NCBI GenBank assembly: GCA_949372955.1
Contig: CASIAX010000010.1
Coordinates: 124,001-188,000 of the forward strand
Direction of reading: 5' to 3'
DNA length: 64,000 nucleotides
Origin: SGZJ01 sp949372955
Lineage (GTDB): Bacteria > Bacteroidota > Bacteroidia > Flavobacteriales > Flavobacteriaceae
Shown: one piece after another, positions 8,074 through 17,130 of the stretch
Numbering within the stretch: position 1 is the stretch's first letter
How the letters are laid out: every line of letters starts with the position of its first letter
Notes under the pieces: model-generated
Databases searched by the model: none
Seen by the model: the letters and a program-made list of their open reading frames with translations, nothing else
What the model was told of the DNA's origin: nothing
Program-made: the position numbers and the translations under genes

Positions 8074-11000
8074 TTAAAATTTAATATTTAATCCCATAGA
8101 CCAAATTCTTGGTTGTGGATATGTTCCTATATCGATTCCAGTATTTAAAACTCCACCATTTGAAATTTCAGGATCATATCCAGAATATTCTGTTAGAGTT
8201 AGTAAGTTCTTAACTTGTGTATATGCTCTGATTTCATCAAAACCAATTTGATTAGCAAAAGATTGAGGGAATTTATATCCAAGTTGGATATTTTTTATTC
8301 TAATATAACTTCCATCCTCAATATATCTATCAGATGCCCTTCTATTGTTGTTAGAATCTACAAAAGTAACTCTTGGTTCAGAATTACTTGTACCGAAACC
8401 TGTCCATCTATCTAAAGTCGAAGCAAATCTATTTGTGTAATTCAAGTTTCTTTCATAAGCTCTATAGATATCGTTACCGACAGATGCATATGTGAAAACA
8501 CTAAAATCAAAATTCTTATAGTCTATTGCTAAATTCCAACCAATAGTAAAATCTGCAAAAGGATCCCCAATATCTGTTCTATCACTATCATTAATAACAC
8601 CATCAGCATTAACATCTACAAATCTAATATCCCCAGGAGCTGCACCATTTTGGGTAGCATGAGAGTTTATTTCTGATTGATTTTGAAAGATCCCTGCTGT
8701 TCTATATCCAAAAAAGTATCCAGGACTATATCCTTCTTCAAATCTAACAATTGGTGTGTAAGGAATTCCATAACCTGCACCCCATATATACTTATCACCA
8801 TTATTTATTTCTAATACTTCATTATCAGATGTTGTGAAATTCACGTTTGTACTAATATTAAAATCTTTTCCAATAGTTGTGTTATAAGAAAAAGAAGCAT
8901 CAATACCTGTACTTTGAGTTTTACCAATATTAGTAGTTGGAAAGCTTGGTGTCCCTAAATAAAGAGATAAATTAGGGCTAAACAATAAGTCATCAACTGT
9001 TTTCTTAAAATAATCAACAGTTATTGATAGCTTATTATCAAACAATCTAGTATCTATTCCTAAGTTCATTTGAACTTGATTCTCCCAAGAAACATCTTCA
9101 TTCGGTACAGATCCAAGAGCAGAACCATTGATTATACTACCATCAAAAGTATAGCTTGGAAAAGTTGAAATAAGTGCAAATTGAGGATTTATGTTATCAT
9201 TACCAAGAGAACCATAACTAGCTCTAAATTTTAGATAATCAAAAGGAGTGTTTTCGAAAAAATCTTCTTTTGATATTATCCAACCTAATGAGGCTGAAGG
9301 AAAAAATCCAAATTTATTATTTGCTCCAAAAGATGTAGAGCCATCTACTCTACCAGTAAAGGAGAAGTAATATTTTTGATCAAAATCATATAATAGTCTT
9401 GAAAAATAAGATACGTTTCTACCTACATATTGCCAAGAACTGGAAGTTTGTTGAGATGCATTACCTGTGGCAGCACTTATATCTGCGTAGGCCCATGAGT
9501 TAAAAGGAACATCTTCATTGAATGCACCAATATATTCCCCTTTGTTCTCTCCAATTGAAAAACCTAATACCGTTTGAAAGTTATGATTTTCATTAATAGT
9601 AAAATCATAATTTGCATAAGTTTCAAATGTATAATTAAAATAATTAGTTTTAGATTCCGAAATTCTATTATGAGTTGAAACTATTGTTCCTTCTGCATCT
9701 ACAGATGTTATTGGACTTAAATCTTGATTTGCATTTGTTGCATTGTGGCCTGAACCATAAAAAGCTAACGGAATAAAGTTTTTGTTGTATACATCTACAA
9801 ATGTATAACCAAACCTAGAAGTTACTTTTAAATTATCCATTAAATCATGTTGTAATTCAATTTTACCTGTTAACTTATTAGTGTTGCCTTCATTATATGT
9901 ATTATCAATCTGAGCTAGTGGATTAATTATTTCTTGAGTAATTGTTTCACTAATTCCAAAGCTGCCATTTTCATAAGGATTAACTGTTGGATCAAAATTT
10001 AATGAATTTGAAAGAACACTATTTATTCCATTCTCAGCAAGGCCTTTACCTTTAATATTAGTGTAATTAGTATTAACTATTAACTTTGTTTTTTCTGTTA
10101 AGTCAGTATTAATATTTGTTGTAAAGTTAGTTCTATTAAAATAAGTTTTATCAGATGGACCAACAACACCATCTTGACCTAAATAACCAGCTGAAACATA
10201 AAAAGATGTTTTATCACTACCTCCAGATGCAGTAATTGAATGATTAACAATAGCAGCATCATTAATTACCTCTTCTTGCCAGTTAGTCCCTTTACCTAAA
10301 GCTGAAAGATCTGAGTAAATTAAGCCTTCTCCAGCAGCCATACTTGCTTCATTTAAGATAGCACCATATTCACTTGCATTTAAAACATCAATCATTTTAA
10401 CAACAGATTGATTTCCAACAGATGTGCTAAAGTTAAAAGATGTCTCTGAGTTTCTTTCACCAGATTTAGTTGTAACAACGATTACACCACTACCTCCTTT
10501 AACACCATATATAGATGCCAAAGCAGCATCTTTTAAAACATTTACAGATTTTATATCACTTGGATTTAATGAATTTAAATCATCAATAGATTGTGATACG
10601 CCATCAATTACTACAAGTGGAGAGTTTCCTGCATATGAAGTAATTCCTCTTATTAATACAGTAGGTTTTGATCCTGGTGATCCACTAGAAATGATATTAA
10701 TACCAGACGCCTGTCCTTGTAATGCATCTTCTATTCTTACCGGCTTTATAGCTTCAATAGCGCTAGAACTAACGGTTGATACAGCACCTGAAATATCACT
10801 CAATTTTTGAGAACCGTAGCCAATTACCACTATCTCATCTAATTCACTTAAGTCTTCTTGCATTATAACAGAAATATCTGTTTGAATACCAACAATAACT
10901 GAATATGGTTGGTATCCCAAATAACTGAAGACTAAATTAGAATCTGAACTTACATTAGAAATGGAAAAATTTCCATCATAATCAGTTACAGCTCCATTAT

Positions 11001-11139
11001 TAGAGTTATCAATACTAATGTTCACTCCTGCAATTGGAATTGAATTAGCATCTTTTACATTTCCAGAAATACTCTGGCTCTGTATATTGGAAAACATTGT
11101 TCCTAATAACAGACACAAACTTAAAAATGATACTTTCAT
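8074..11139 (-). CDS. SusC/RagA-family TonB-dependent outer-membrane transporter
   Basis: I take ATG 11139 as the start (1021 residues): it begins MKVSFLSLCLLLG, a good signal peptide, whereas an upstream in-frame start at 11196 would place 19 unrelated residues before it. A carboxypeptidase-D-like regulatory domain (about 24-95, SGNVKDANSIPIAGVNIS) is followed by the plug domain (LDEIVVIGYG, then VLIRG and SVNVLKDAAL-ASIYG) and a large barrel ending in Phe (WSMGLNIKF). This is the standard SusC architecture without an STN signalling domain, so regulation by a sigma/anti-sigma pair is not expected. It is the first gene of the PUL operon and should import oligosaccharide with SusD, powered by TonB. 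Confidence 0.95.
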   Translation of the reverse strand: MKVSFLSLCLLLGTMFSNIQSQSISGNVKDANSIPIAGVNISIDNSNNGAVTDYDGNFSISNVSSDSNLVFSYLGYQPYSVIVGIQTDISVIMQEDLSELDEIVVIGYGSQKLSDISGAVSTVSSSAIEAIKPVRIEDALQGQASGINIISSGSPGSKPTVLIRGITSYAGNSPLVVIDGVSQSIDDLNSLNPSDIKSVNVLKDAALASIYGVKGGSGVIVVTTKSGERNSETSFNFSTSVGNQSVVKMIDVLNASEYGAILNEASMAAGEGLIYSDLSALGKGTNWQEEVINDAAIVNHSITASGGSDKTSFYVSAGYLGQDGVVGPSDKTYFNRTNFTTNINTDLTEKTKLIVNTNYTNIKGKGLAENGINSVLSNSLNFDPTVNPYENGSFGISETITQEIINPLAQIDNTYNEGNTNKLTGKIELQHDLMDNLKVTSRFGYTFVDVYNKNFIPLAFYGSGHNATNANQDLSPITSVDAEGTIVSTHNRISESKTNYFNYTFETYANYDFTINENHNFQTVLGFSIGENKGEYIGAFNEDVPFNSWAYADISAATGNASQQTSSSWQYVGRNVSYFSRLLYDFDQKYYFSFTGRVDGSTSFGANNKFGFFPSASLGWIISKEDFFENTPFDYLKFRASYGSLGNDNINPQFALISTFPSYTFDGSIINGSALGSVPNEDVSWENQVQMNLGIDTRLFDNKLSITVDYFKKTVDDLLFSPNLSLYLGTPSFPTTNIGKTQSTGIDASFSYNTTIGKDFNISTNVNFTTSDNEVLEINNGDKYIWGAGYGIPYTPIVRFEEGYSPGYFFGYRTAGIFQNQSEINSHATQNGAAPGDIRFVDVNADGVINDSDRTDIGDPFADFTIGWNLAIDYKNFDFSVFTYASVGNDIYRAYERNLNYTNRFASTLDRWTGFGTSNSEPRVTFVDSNNNRRASDRYIEDGSYIRIKNIQLGYKFPQSFANQIGFDEIRAYTQVKNLLTLTEYSGYDPEISNGGVLNTGIDIGTYPQPRIWSMGLNIKF

Positions 11140-11497
11140 GAATTTTTTATTTAAATAATTCTTATTATAAATATTTAATCTCGTCCGAAATACCAACTTT
11201 CAACAAAAAAAGCAATACTTATTGTGAATATCTCAAATTAGAATATACTAAATTAGTACATATGTAATTATTTAAATCATTCTGATTAAATTTTTAAATA
11301 AAATACAGTAAAAATAGCTATTTTGTAATTAATCAATATCAAAAAATCAATATTACTAAGAATTCTATAAGTGTAACACGAAAACGTTATAGTGAGGTCG
11401 ATATGCTTCAAATATGCTATTATTTGATCGATAAATGACATATAAAATAAAAAAGCATCCCGATTTCTATAAAGAAAAAGGAAAGCTTTCCACTGGT
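11140..11497. other. PUL upstream control region without a gene
   Basis: The stretch of about 360 nt between susC and the tRNA-Asp terminator holds no convincing gene. On the minus strand a TATTTTTAC box (11308-11316) resembles a variant of the TAnnTTTG -7 element and would give a 5' leader of about 160 nt. A near-palindrome TTAGAATATACTAA lies at 11238-11251, and an AACGTTAT element containing the perfect hexamer AACGTT lies at 11383-11390. Either could be an operator for the LacI-family regulator. These are candidate sites only. Confidence 0.35.
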
Positions 11498-11532
11498 TTA
11501 AAAAAACCTCTAACAAGCCTAAAGCCTGTTAG
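11498..11532 (-). terminator. intrinsic terminator after tRNA-Asp
   Basis: On the minus strand CTAACAGGC and GCTTGTTAG form a 9-bp stem (one G-T pair) around a short loop at 11510-11532, followed by a run of seven T at 11498-11505. It lies 20 nt beyond the 3' end of the tRNA gene, as expected for its terminator. Confidence 0.8.
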
Positions 11533-11551
11533 CAACACAACACTTTAATTG

Positions 11552-11625
11552 CGGTCTGGACGGGACTCGAACCCGCGACCCCCTGCGTGACAGGCAGGTA
11601 TTCTAACCAACTGAACTACCAGACC
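11552..11625 (-). tRNA. tRNA-Asp (anticodon GTC)
   Basis: The minus strand folds into a full cloverleaf: acceptor stem GGTCTGG/CCAGACC with discriminator G at 11552, D-arm with AGTTGGTTAGA, anticodon stem CCTGC/GCAGG around loop CTGTCAC giving anticodon GTC, and T-arm with GGTTCGAGTCC. The G discriminator is the known identity base for Asp. The CCA end is not encoded. The gene stands alone between its own promoter and terminator. Confidence 0.97.
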
Positions 11626-11642
11626 GTTGCGTTATTGCGAGG

Positions 11643-11673
11643 CAAATATACATTGCATTTTCTATATCACAAA
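11643..11673 (-). promoter_or_regulatory. promoter of tRNA-Asp
   Basis: On the minus strand TATATTTG (11643-11650) matches the Bacteroidetes -7 consensus TAnnTTTG, and TTTG (11670-11673) sits 19 nt upstream as the -33 element. The tRNA 5' end is 17 nt downstream of the -7 box. Confidence 0.8.
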
Positions 11674-11732
11674 TGTTTTGTTATGTTTTATTAATTATTT
11701 CCAAAAAAGATACTTGGATCTAAATTTTTCAA

Positions 11733-12053
11733 CTATTTGAGTAGAGTATCTAAAGCTGAGGCATAAGTATCTTTTGGGGCAACACCAACATGTCTATCTA
11801 CTAGTTCACCATTATTAAAAACTAATACAGTAGGGATGTTTCTAACTCCGTACTTAGATGCAAATTCTTGGTTTGCATCAATATCTACCTTGCCAACAAT
11901 TGCCTTGTTTTCGTATTCATTACTAATTTCATCAATTATTGGACCTACCATTCTACAAGGTCCACACCATGCGGCCCAAAAATCTACCATTACTGGCTTG
12001 TCACTCTTTAATACAGTTTCTTCAAAGTTACTATCTGTTATTTCTAAAGCCAT
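11733..12053 (-). CDS. trxA: thioredoxin
   Basis: The 106-residue protein starting MALEITD is a normal-length thioredoxin. The active site WCGPC has Cys30 and Cys33, preceded by VMVDFWAAW, and the cis-proline motif NIPTV and the GVRNIPTVLVFNNGE strand are present. It reduces disulfides in the cytoplasm using thioredoxin reductase. I chose ATG 12053 because the 11 residues encoded upstream in frame (from 12086) do not look like a thioredoxin N-terminus. It is the gene after dnaE on the opposite side of a short gap and is probably transcribed alone; I see no clear -7 box in front of it. Confidence 0.95.
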   Translation of the reverse strand: MALEITDSNFEETVLKSDKPVMVDFWAAWCGPCRMVGPIIDEISNEYENKAIVGKVDIDANQEFASKYGVRNIPTVLVFNNGELVDRHVGVAPKDTYASALDTLLK

Positions 12054-12152
12054 AATATTATATATTTTAAGTTTATGATAAATCAAAATTAATTAAATAA
12101 TCATCAATATCTATTGTTTTTAAAGAAATTTAACATATCACATTTTATTGTT

Positions 12153-15100
12153 TTAGTTTAACTTAAAATAAATCTTTTCTTTATCTAATTCATCTAATAA
12201 CTCTTGAGAAATATTTACTTTTTTATTTTCACTAATCATATCTAACTTGATTTTTTCCTCATCATCATAAACGACAAAGTTTAGCCTATGATCTCCTTTA
12301 AAGTTATCTATTATTTGATTTAATCTATCTAACTTATTGCTATCTATTTCATTAAGTTTTAATTGAATTGATAACTTTTTTGCAAATGAGTCTAACACAT
12401 CATGCAATAGCTTAAAGCTGTTAAATTGTATTCTAGGATCACTTTTTTTTCCTGTTTCTCTATTTTGCCAACCTTCTTTAATTAGGGTTTTAACAAACAG
12501 AAAATTATTTATAATTAGAAAATGTTTAAACTTCAAGTAATCTTCACCAAAAATCCTAAACTCATACGAATCTAGATAATCTTCGATAATAAATGAAGCC
12601 CAACCTTTGCCTTGTCTACTAATTCTATGTTCCACTTCAGTTAAAATACCCCCAAATGCTAATTCTTTATTAATATAATTCTCTATGTTTTTAAATGCTG
12701 TCACATTTGAATTACAAAAAGTATTCATTTCAATTTTAAAGTCATCCAAAGGGTGTCCCGAGATATATATTCCAACAACCTCTTTTTCTCTGGCTAATTT
12801 TTCCAATGGATCCCATTCCGCACAACTTGGAATGACAGGTTCTGAAAATTGCATTTCACTAGAATCTTCAAACAAGCTTACTTGAGCTGAATTAATATTT
12901 TCTTGGTATTTAGCAGCATGGCGAATTGTCTTTTCTAAAAATGTAATTCCATCTCCTTCATCATTAAAATATTGAGCCCTGTGAACATTATTAAAGCAGT
13001 CAAAAGCTCCGGATGCAGCCAAATTATCAAAGGCTTTTTTATTTGCAGCTCTAAGATCTATTCTTTTGGCCAGATCAAAAATTGAATTATAACTACCATC
13101 TTTTTTTCTATTAGTAACAATCGTAGCTACTGCATTGGCTCCTACACCCTTTACAGCACCCATGCCAAATCTGATTTCATTTTTTTTATTTACAGAAAAT
13201 TTATAATATGATTCGTTAACATCAGGCCCTAGCACATTCAATTTCATTCTCTTACACTCTTCCATAAAAAAGGTGACAGATTTAATATCATTCATATTAT
13301 TGGATAATACCGCGGCCATATATTCAGCAGGATAATTTGCTTTTAAATAAGCAGTTTGATATGCGATCCAGGCGTAACAAGTTGAGTGAGATTTATTAAA
13401 CGCATAACTAGCAAATGCTTCCCAATCTTTCCATATTTTTTCTAGCTTACCAACATTTAGACCTTTTTCAGAAGCTTGAGTTAAAAATTTGGGCTTCATT
13501 TTATCTAAAACAGCCTTTTGCTTTTTACCCATCGCCTTTCTTAAAACATCTGCCTCCCCTTTAGAAAAGTCCGCTAGTTTTTGTGATAACAACATTACTT
13601 GTTCCTGGTAAACAGTTATACCATACGTCTCTTTTAAATACTCTTCCATTTCTGGCAAGTCATATTCAATTTTTTCATCTCCATGTTTACGATTAATAAA
13701 ACTTGGTATATACTCCATTGGACCTGGTCGATAAAGTGCATTCATAGCAATTAAATCACCGAAAACAGTTGGCTTTAGATCCTTAAGGTGTTTTTGCATC
13801 CCGGCAGATTCATATTGAAAGACACCAACAGTTTCTCCTTTTTGAAATAATTCAAATGTTTTTTTATCATCTAATGGAAAACTATCAGGATCAAGAGTAA
13901 TTGAATGTTTAGCCTTCACAATTTTAACAGTACTTTTAATAAGAGACAGTGTCTTTAACCCTAAAAAATCCATTTTTAATAAACCAGCTTGTTCAACAAC
14001 TGAATTATCGAACTGAGTTACATAAAGGTCTGAGTCTTTTGCAGTAGCTACTGGAACAAAATTGGTAATATCATCTGGTGTGATAATAACTCCACAAGCA
14101 TGAGTTCCTACGTTTCTAACTGAGCCCTCTAGAATTCTTGCTTGAGTAATAGTCTCAGCTTCTAAATCATCTCCCTCAGAAATATTTAAAAGTTGATTAA
14201 CCTTATCTAAATCTTCAGGTCTAAACTCTGATCTTAGCTTATTTGTCTCTGTCTCAAATATTGTTTTTAATTTAGACATGTTAGGAACTAACTTAGCCAG
14301 TCTATCCGCATCATTTAATGGCAAATCCAAAACTCTTGCAGTATCTCTAATGGATGATTTTGCTGCCATTGTTCCGTATGTTATAATTTGAGCAACTTGC
14401 GTATCACCATACTTATTTATTACATAATCCATAACCTTACCACGGCCTTCATCATCAAAATCAATATCAATATCAGGCATACTAACTCTGTCTGGATTTA
14501 AGAATCTTTCAAAAAGCAAATCGTACTTAATGGGGTCGATATTGGTTATCCACAAGCAATAAGCAACTACTGAACCAGCAGCTGAACCCCTTCCAGGTCC
14601 GACCGAAACATTCATTTTTCTTGCTTCTCTTATAAAATCCTCAACAATCAAAAAATATCCAGGATATCCGGTCTTTTCAATTGTATTTAATTCAAAGTCT
14701 AGACGCTCAATAAGTTTATCTGTTAGTTCTGAATATCTTTTTTTAGCTCCTTGATAAGTTAAATGTCTTAAATAATTATTCTCTCCTTTTTTACCTAAAT
14801 CTTCTAAATCATTCGGATCTTCAAATTCACTAGGAATTTCAAATTTAGGAAGCAAAACATCTCTTGAGAGAGAATAAGCTTCAGTCTTGTCTATAATCTC
14901 TTGAATATTAATTATAGATTCAGGACAGTCTGCAAATAGAGACTTCATTTCATTTGAAGATTTATAATAATATTCATGGTTTGGTAATCCATATCTAAAA
15001 CCTCTGCCTCTACCAATTGGAGTGGATTGTTTTTCGCCGTCTTTTACACATAATAATATATCATGTGCATTAGCATCCTGTTTCTCGCTATAATATGTAT

Positions 15101-16532
15101 TATTAGTTGCGATTAATTTAACTTGATGGCTTATAGAAAATTTCTTAATAACTTCATTCACCACTTTCTCGTCTTCCTGACTATGATTCATTATCTCTAG
15201 ATAAAAATCACTACCAAAATTATTTTTCCACCATAACAAAGACTCTTCGGCTTGCTTTTCACCTATATTTAATATTTTACTTGGAATTTCACCATATAAA
15301 TTACCACTTAATACAATTAGATCTTCCTTATATTTTAAGATTAAATTTTTATCAATTCTTGGTACATAATAAAAACCTTTAGTGTAAGCTAAAGAAGATA
15401 ACTTTGCTAAATTTTGGTATCCATTTTTATTTTTAGCTAATAATACTATTTGATAACCATAATCTTTAAAAGACTTATTTAAATGATCTTCACAAACAAA
15501 AAACTCACAACCCAGGATGGGTTTTATCAGTGATTTTTTTTTCTCACTTTCATCTTCTGAAAGCTCTGAATTATCAATTAATATCTGATCATTATATCTA
15601 TTTACTTCATTTATAAACCTAAAGGACCCCATCATATTTGCATGATCAGTTAATGCAACTGCTGGCATATTATGTTTAGAAGTGGTTTTTATAAGTTCCT
15701 TAATACTAATGGTGGATTGAAGTACCGAAAACTGAGAATGATTATGAAGGTGGGCGAAATTTGAATTTAAAAGATTATCTGATATTTCAAGATTTGAAAT
15801 AGATAGGTCAATCTTGTTTTTATTTAATTCTTTTTTTAGTAAAGCTGATTGTTTTTTTAAATTAATGTGATTAATTCCTTCGGATTGAATCTTAGATGGG
15901 TTTTGTTTTATAAAATCAGAATGATAACCTTCAACCTGATTTAGTTCTTGCAAAGAGTAGTTTTGTATTCTAATTAATTCTAAAAAACATCTGGTGGTTG
16001 CCTCCACGTCAGCAGTTGCATTGTGTGCGTCTGAAAATGAGTTTGAGAATAAAAAAGAATGTAATTCAGTTAAAGTAGGAAATTTATACTTACCACCTCT
16101 GCCACCTGGTATCTTACACAAGGCCGCAGTTTTTTCGTAACATGTGTCTAGAATTTTAGAGACATCCAAATTATTTTTAATGTTTTGTCTATAAAACTCG
16201 CTACCCATTATATTTAAATCAAACTTTACATTATGACCAATAATAAATTTTGAGTTTTCTACAGCTTCATTAAATTGATTTAATACTTCTAAAAGGTCAT
16301 GACCATCTCTTTGAGCTAGTTCAGTAGAGATACCGTGAATTTTTTGTGAATCGTAAGGAATATTATAACCTTCTGGTTTAATTAAGAAATCTTTAGTTTC
16401 TATACAATTACCCAAACTATCATGAACCTGCCAAGCTAATTGAACACAACGTGGCCAATTATCAGTATCTGAAACAGGGGCATTCCATTTTTTAGGTAAC
16501 CCTGTCGTTTCTGTATCAAATATTAAATACAT
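12153..16532 (-). CDS. dnaE: DNA polymerase III alpha subunit with fused N-terminal proofreading exonuclease
   Basis: This 1459-residue protein is the replicative polymerase. Residues 1-190 are a DnaQ-like DEDDh 3'-5' exonuclease with all five key residues visible: Asp6 and Glu8 (FDTETTG), Asp105 (HNVKFD), His170 and Asp175 (HNATADVEA). The PHP domain starts at HLHNHS (261-266). The polymerase core contains GPGRGSAAGS and the catalytic PDIDIDF near 685-691, and the helix-hairpin-helix and OB-fold regions follow. E. coli DnaE is about 1160 residues, so the extra 300 are the exonuclease and a linker. A fused arrangement is known in Flavobacteriia. It starts 3 nt after the stop of a small lipoprotein gene and is probably cotranscribed with it. 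Confidence 0.96.
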   Translation of the reverse strand: MYLIFDTETTGLPKKWNAPVSDTDNWPRCVQLAWQVHDSLGNCIETKDFLIKPEGYNIPYDSQKIHGISTELAQRDGHDLLEVLNQFNEAVENSKFIIGHNVKFDLNIMGSEFYRQNIKNNLDVSKILDTCYEKTAALCKIPGGRGGKYKFPTLTELHSFLFSNSFSDAHNATADVEATTRCFLELIRIQNYSLQELNQVEGYHSDFIKQNPSKIQSEGINHINLKKQSALLKKELNKNKIDLSISNLEISDNLLNSNFAHLHNHSQFSVLQSTISIKELIKTTSKHNMPAVALTDHANMMGSFRFINEVNRYNDQILIDNSELSEDESEKKKSLIKPILGCEFFVCEDHLNKSFKDYGYQIVLLAKNKNGYQNLAKLSSLAYTKGFYYVPRIDKNLILKYKEDLIVLSGNLYGEIPSKILNIGEKQAEESLLWWKNNFGSDFYLEIMNHSQEDEKVVNEVIKKFSISHQVKLIATNNTYYSEKQDANAHDILLCVKDGEKQSTPIGRGRGFRYGLPNHEYYYKSSNEMKSLFADCPESIINIQEIIDKTEAYSLSRDVLLPKFEIPSEFEDPNDLEDLGKKGENNYLRHLTYQGAKKRYSELTDKLIERLDFELNTIEKTGYPGYFLIVEDFIREARKMNVSVGPGRGSAAGSVVAYCLWITNIDPIKYDLLFERFLNPDRVSMPDIDIDFDDEGRGKVMDYVINKYGDTQVAQIITYGTMAAKSSIRDTARVLDLPLNDADRLAKLVPNMSKLKTIFETETNKLRSEFRPEDLDKVNQLLNISEGDDLEAETITQARILEGSVRNVGTHACGVIITPDDITNFVPVATAKDSDLYVTQFDNSVVEQAGLLKMDFLGLKTLSLIKSTVKIVKAKHSITLDPDSFPLDDKKTFELFQKGETVGVFQYESAGMQKHLKDLKPTVFGDLIAMNALYRPGPMEYIPSFINRKHGDEKIEYDLPEMEEYLKETYGITVYQEQVMLLSQKLADFSKGEADVLRKAMGKKQKAVLDKMKPKFLTQASEKGLNVGKLEKIWKDWEAFASYAFNKSHSTCYAWIAYQTAYLKANYPAEYMAAVLSNNMNDIKSVTFFMEECKRMKLNVLGPDVNESYYKFSVNKKNEIRFGMGAVKGVGANAVATIVTNRKKDGSYNSIFDLAKRIDLRAANKKAFDNLAASGAFDCFNNVHRAQYFNDEGDGITFLEKTIRHAAKYQENINSAQVSLFEDSSEMQFSEPVIPSCAEWDPLEKLAREKEVVGIYISGHPLDDFKIEMNTFCNSNVTAFKNIENYINKELAFGGILTEVEHRISRQGKGWASFIIEDYLDSYEFRIFGEDYLKFKHFLIINNFLFVKTLIKEGWQNRETGKKSDPRIQFNSFKLLHDVLDSFAKKLSIQLKLNEIDSNKLDRLNQIIDNFKGDHRLNFVVYDDEEKIKLDMISENKKVNISQELLDELDKEKIYFKLN

Positions 16533-16535
16533 TGA

Positions 16536-17006
16536 TTAATCAGTTGTTTGAGTTAATGGAAGTCTGTAGAAAACTCCTTGAGAAACATTAACAGTTGATT
16601 CCCCAGATGAATTATAAGCATTAAAAGTAAATGTTCCACTAATCTTAGAATCAGAAGTTATTTCACGAATATATATTTCTCCATCACTTGGATAATCAAT
16701 ATCAGATATTCCTATATTTAATGTTGAGTATTGAATTGTATCTAGGATTGTAGCTTCACCAATTACTTGCAAATCGTGATAGCAATCTTGACAATTTGAT
16801 GGAAATCTTAAACTAATAGTTGAATTAAAATCATTTCCCGTGATTATTACTTCTCCTAAAGGGTTTGTTGTTACACTAAAATCTGATGCTTCCCAATTTG
16901 CAGTACCATTTATAGTAGCTTGAAATGCTGGAATTCTATATTCAATTTCAGATGAGCAACTTGAAATAATCAGAAATAAACACGAAAAGTAGATGATTTG
17001 TTTCAT
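16536..17006 (-). CDS. small lipoprotein, resembles DUF6252
   Basis: This 156-residue protein has a lipoprotein signal (lipobox ISSC, Cys17) and a single beta-rich domain: FQATINGTANWEA near the N-terminus, alternating strands with ITGND and ISLRFPS, and a late KISGTFTFNAYNSSG. That layout resembles the DUF6252 family of Bacteroidetes lipoproteins, of unknown function. A Cys pair (NCQDCYHD) sits mid-protein. It is the gene directly upstream of dnaE, 3 nt away, which probably reflects shared transcription rather than shared function. The DUF assignment is from memory of the pattern and should be checked by profile search. Confidence 0.75.
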   Translation of the reverse strand: MKQIIYFSCLFLIISSCSSEIEYRIPAFQATINGTANWEASDFSVTTNPLGEVIITGNDFNSTISLRFPSNCQDCYHDLQVIGEATILDTIQYSTLNIGISDIDYPSDGEIYIREITSDSKISGTFTFNAYNSSGESTVNVSQGVFYRLPLTQTTD

Positions 17007-17075
17007 AAAAATAAAATATTTACATAAAAGTAAAACAAAAAAACAAAAGATTTAATTAGAATTAGAAAATATTAT

Positions 17076-17083
17076 TATATTTG
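17076..17083 (+). promoter_or_regulatory. promoter -7 box for rpsP
   Basis: TATATTTG matches TAnnTTTG exactly and is followed by GCG, with the rpsP start codon 48 nt downstream. No clear -33 TTTG is visible. An AT-rich tract upstream is typical of strong ribosomal promoters. Confidence 0.65.
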
Positions 17084-17130
17084 CGCTCTCATTAATAACG
17101 GAGGTCGAGAACCCCATAAATTAATTTATT

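Noticed and set aside
10424..10810. A 128-codon plus-strand frame opposite susC
   Set aside because: Antisense shadow of the conserved plug domain; no independent signal or start context.
1..11139. Possibility that the PUL is a mobile or recently acquired island
   Set aside because: The tRNA-Asp gene beside it looked like an integration site, but there is no integrase, no repeated tRNA 3' end in the window and no change in base composition.
11286..11516. A 76-codon frame on the minus strand between susC and tRNA-Asp
   Set aside because: It runs into the tRNA terminator hairpin, has no recognisable motif and has biased low-complexity composition; it is better explained as control region.
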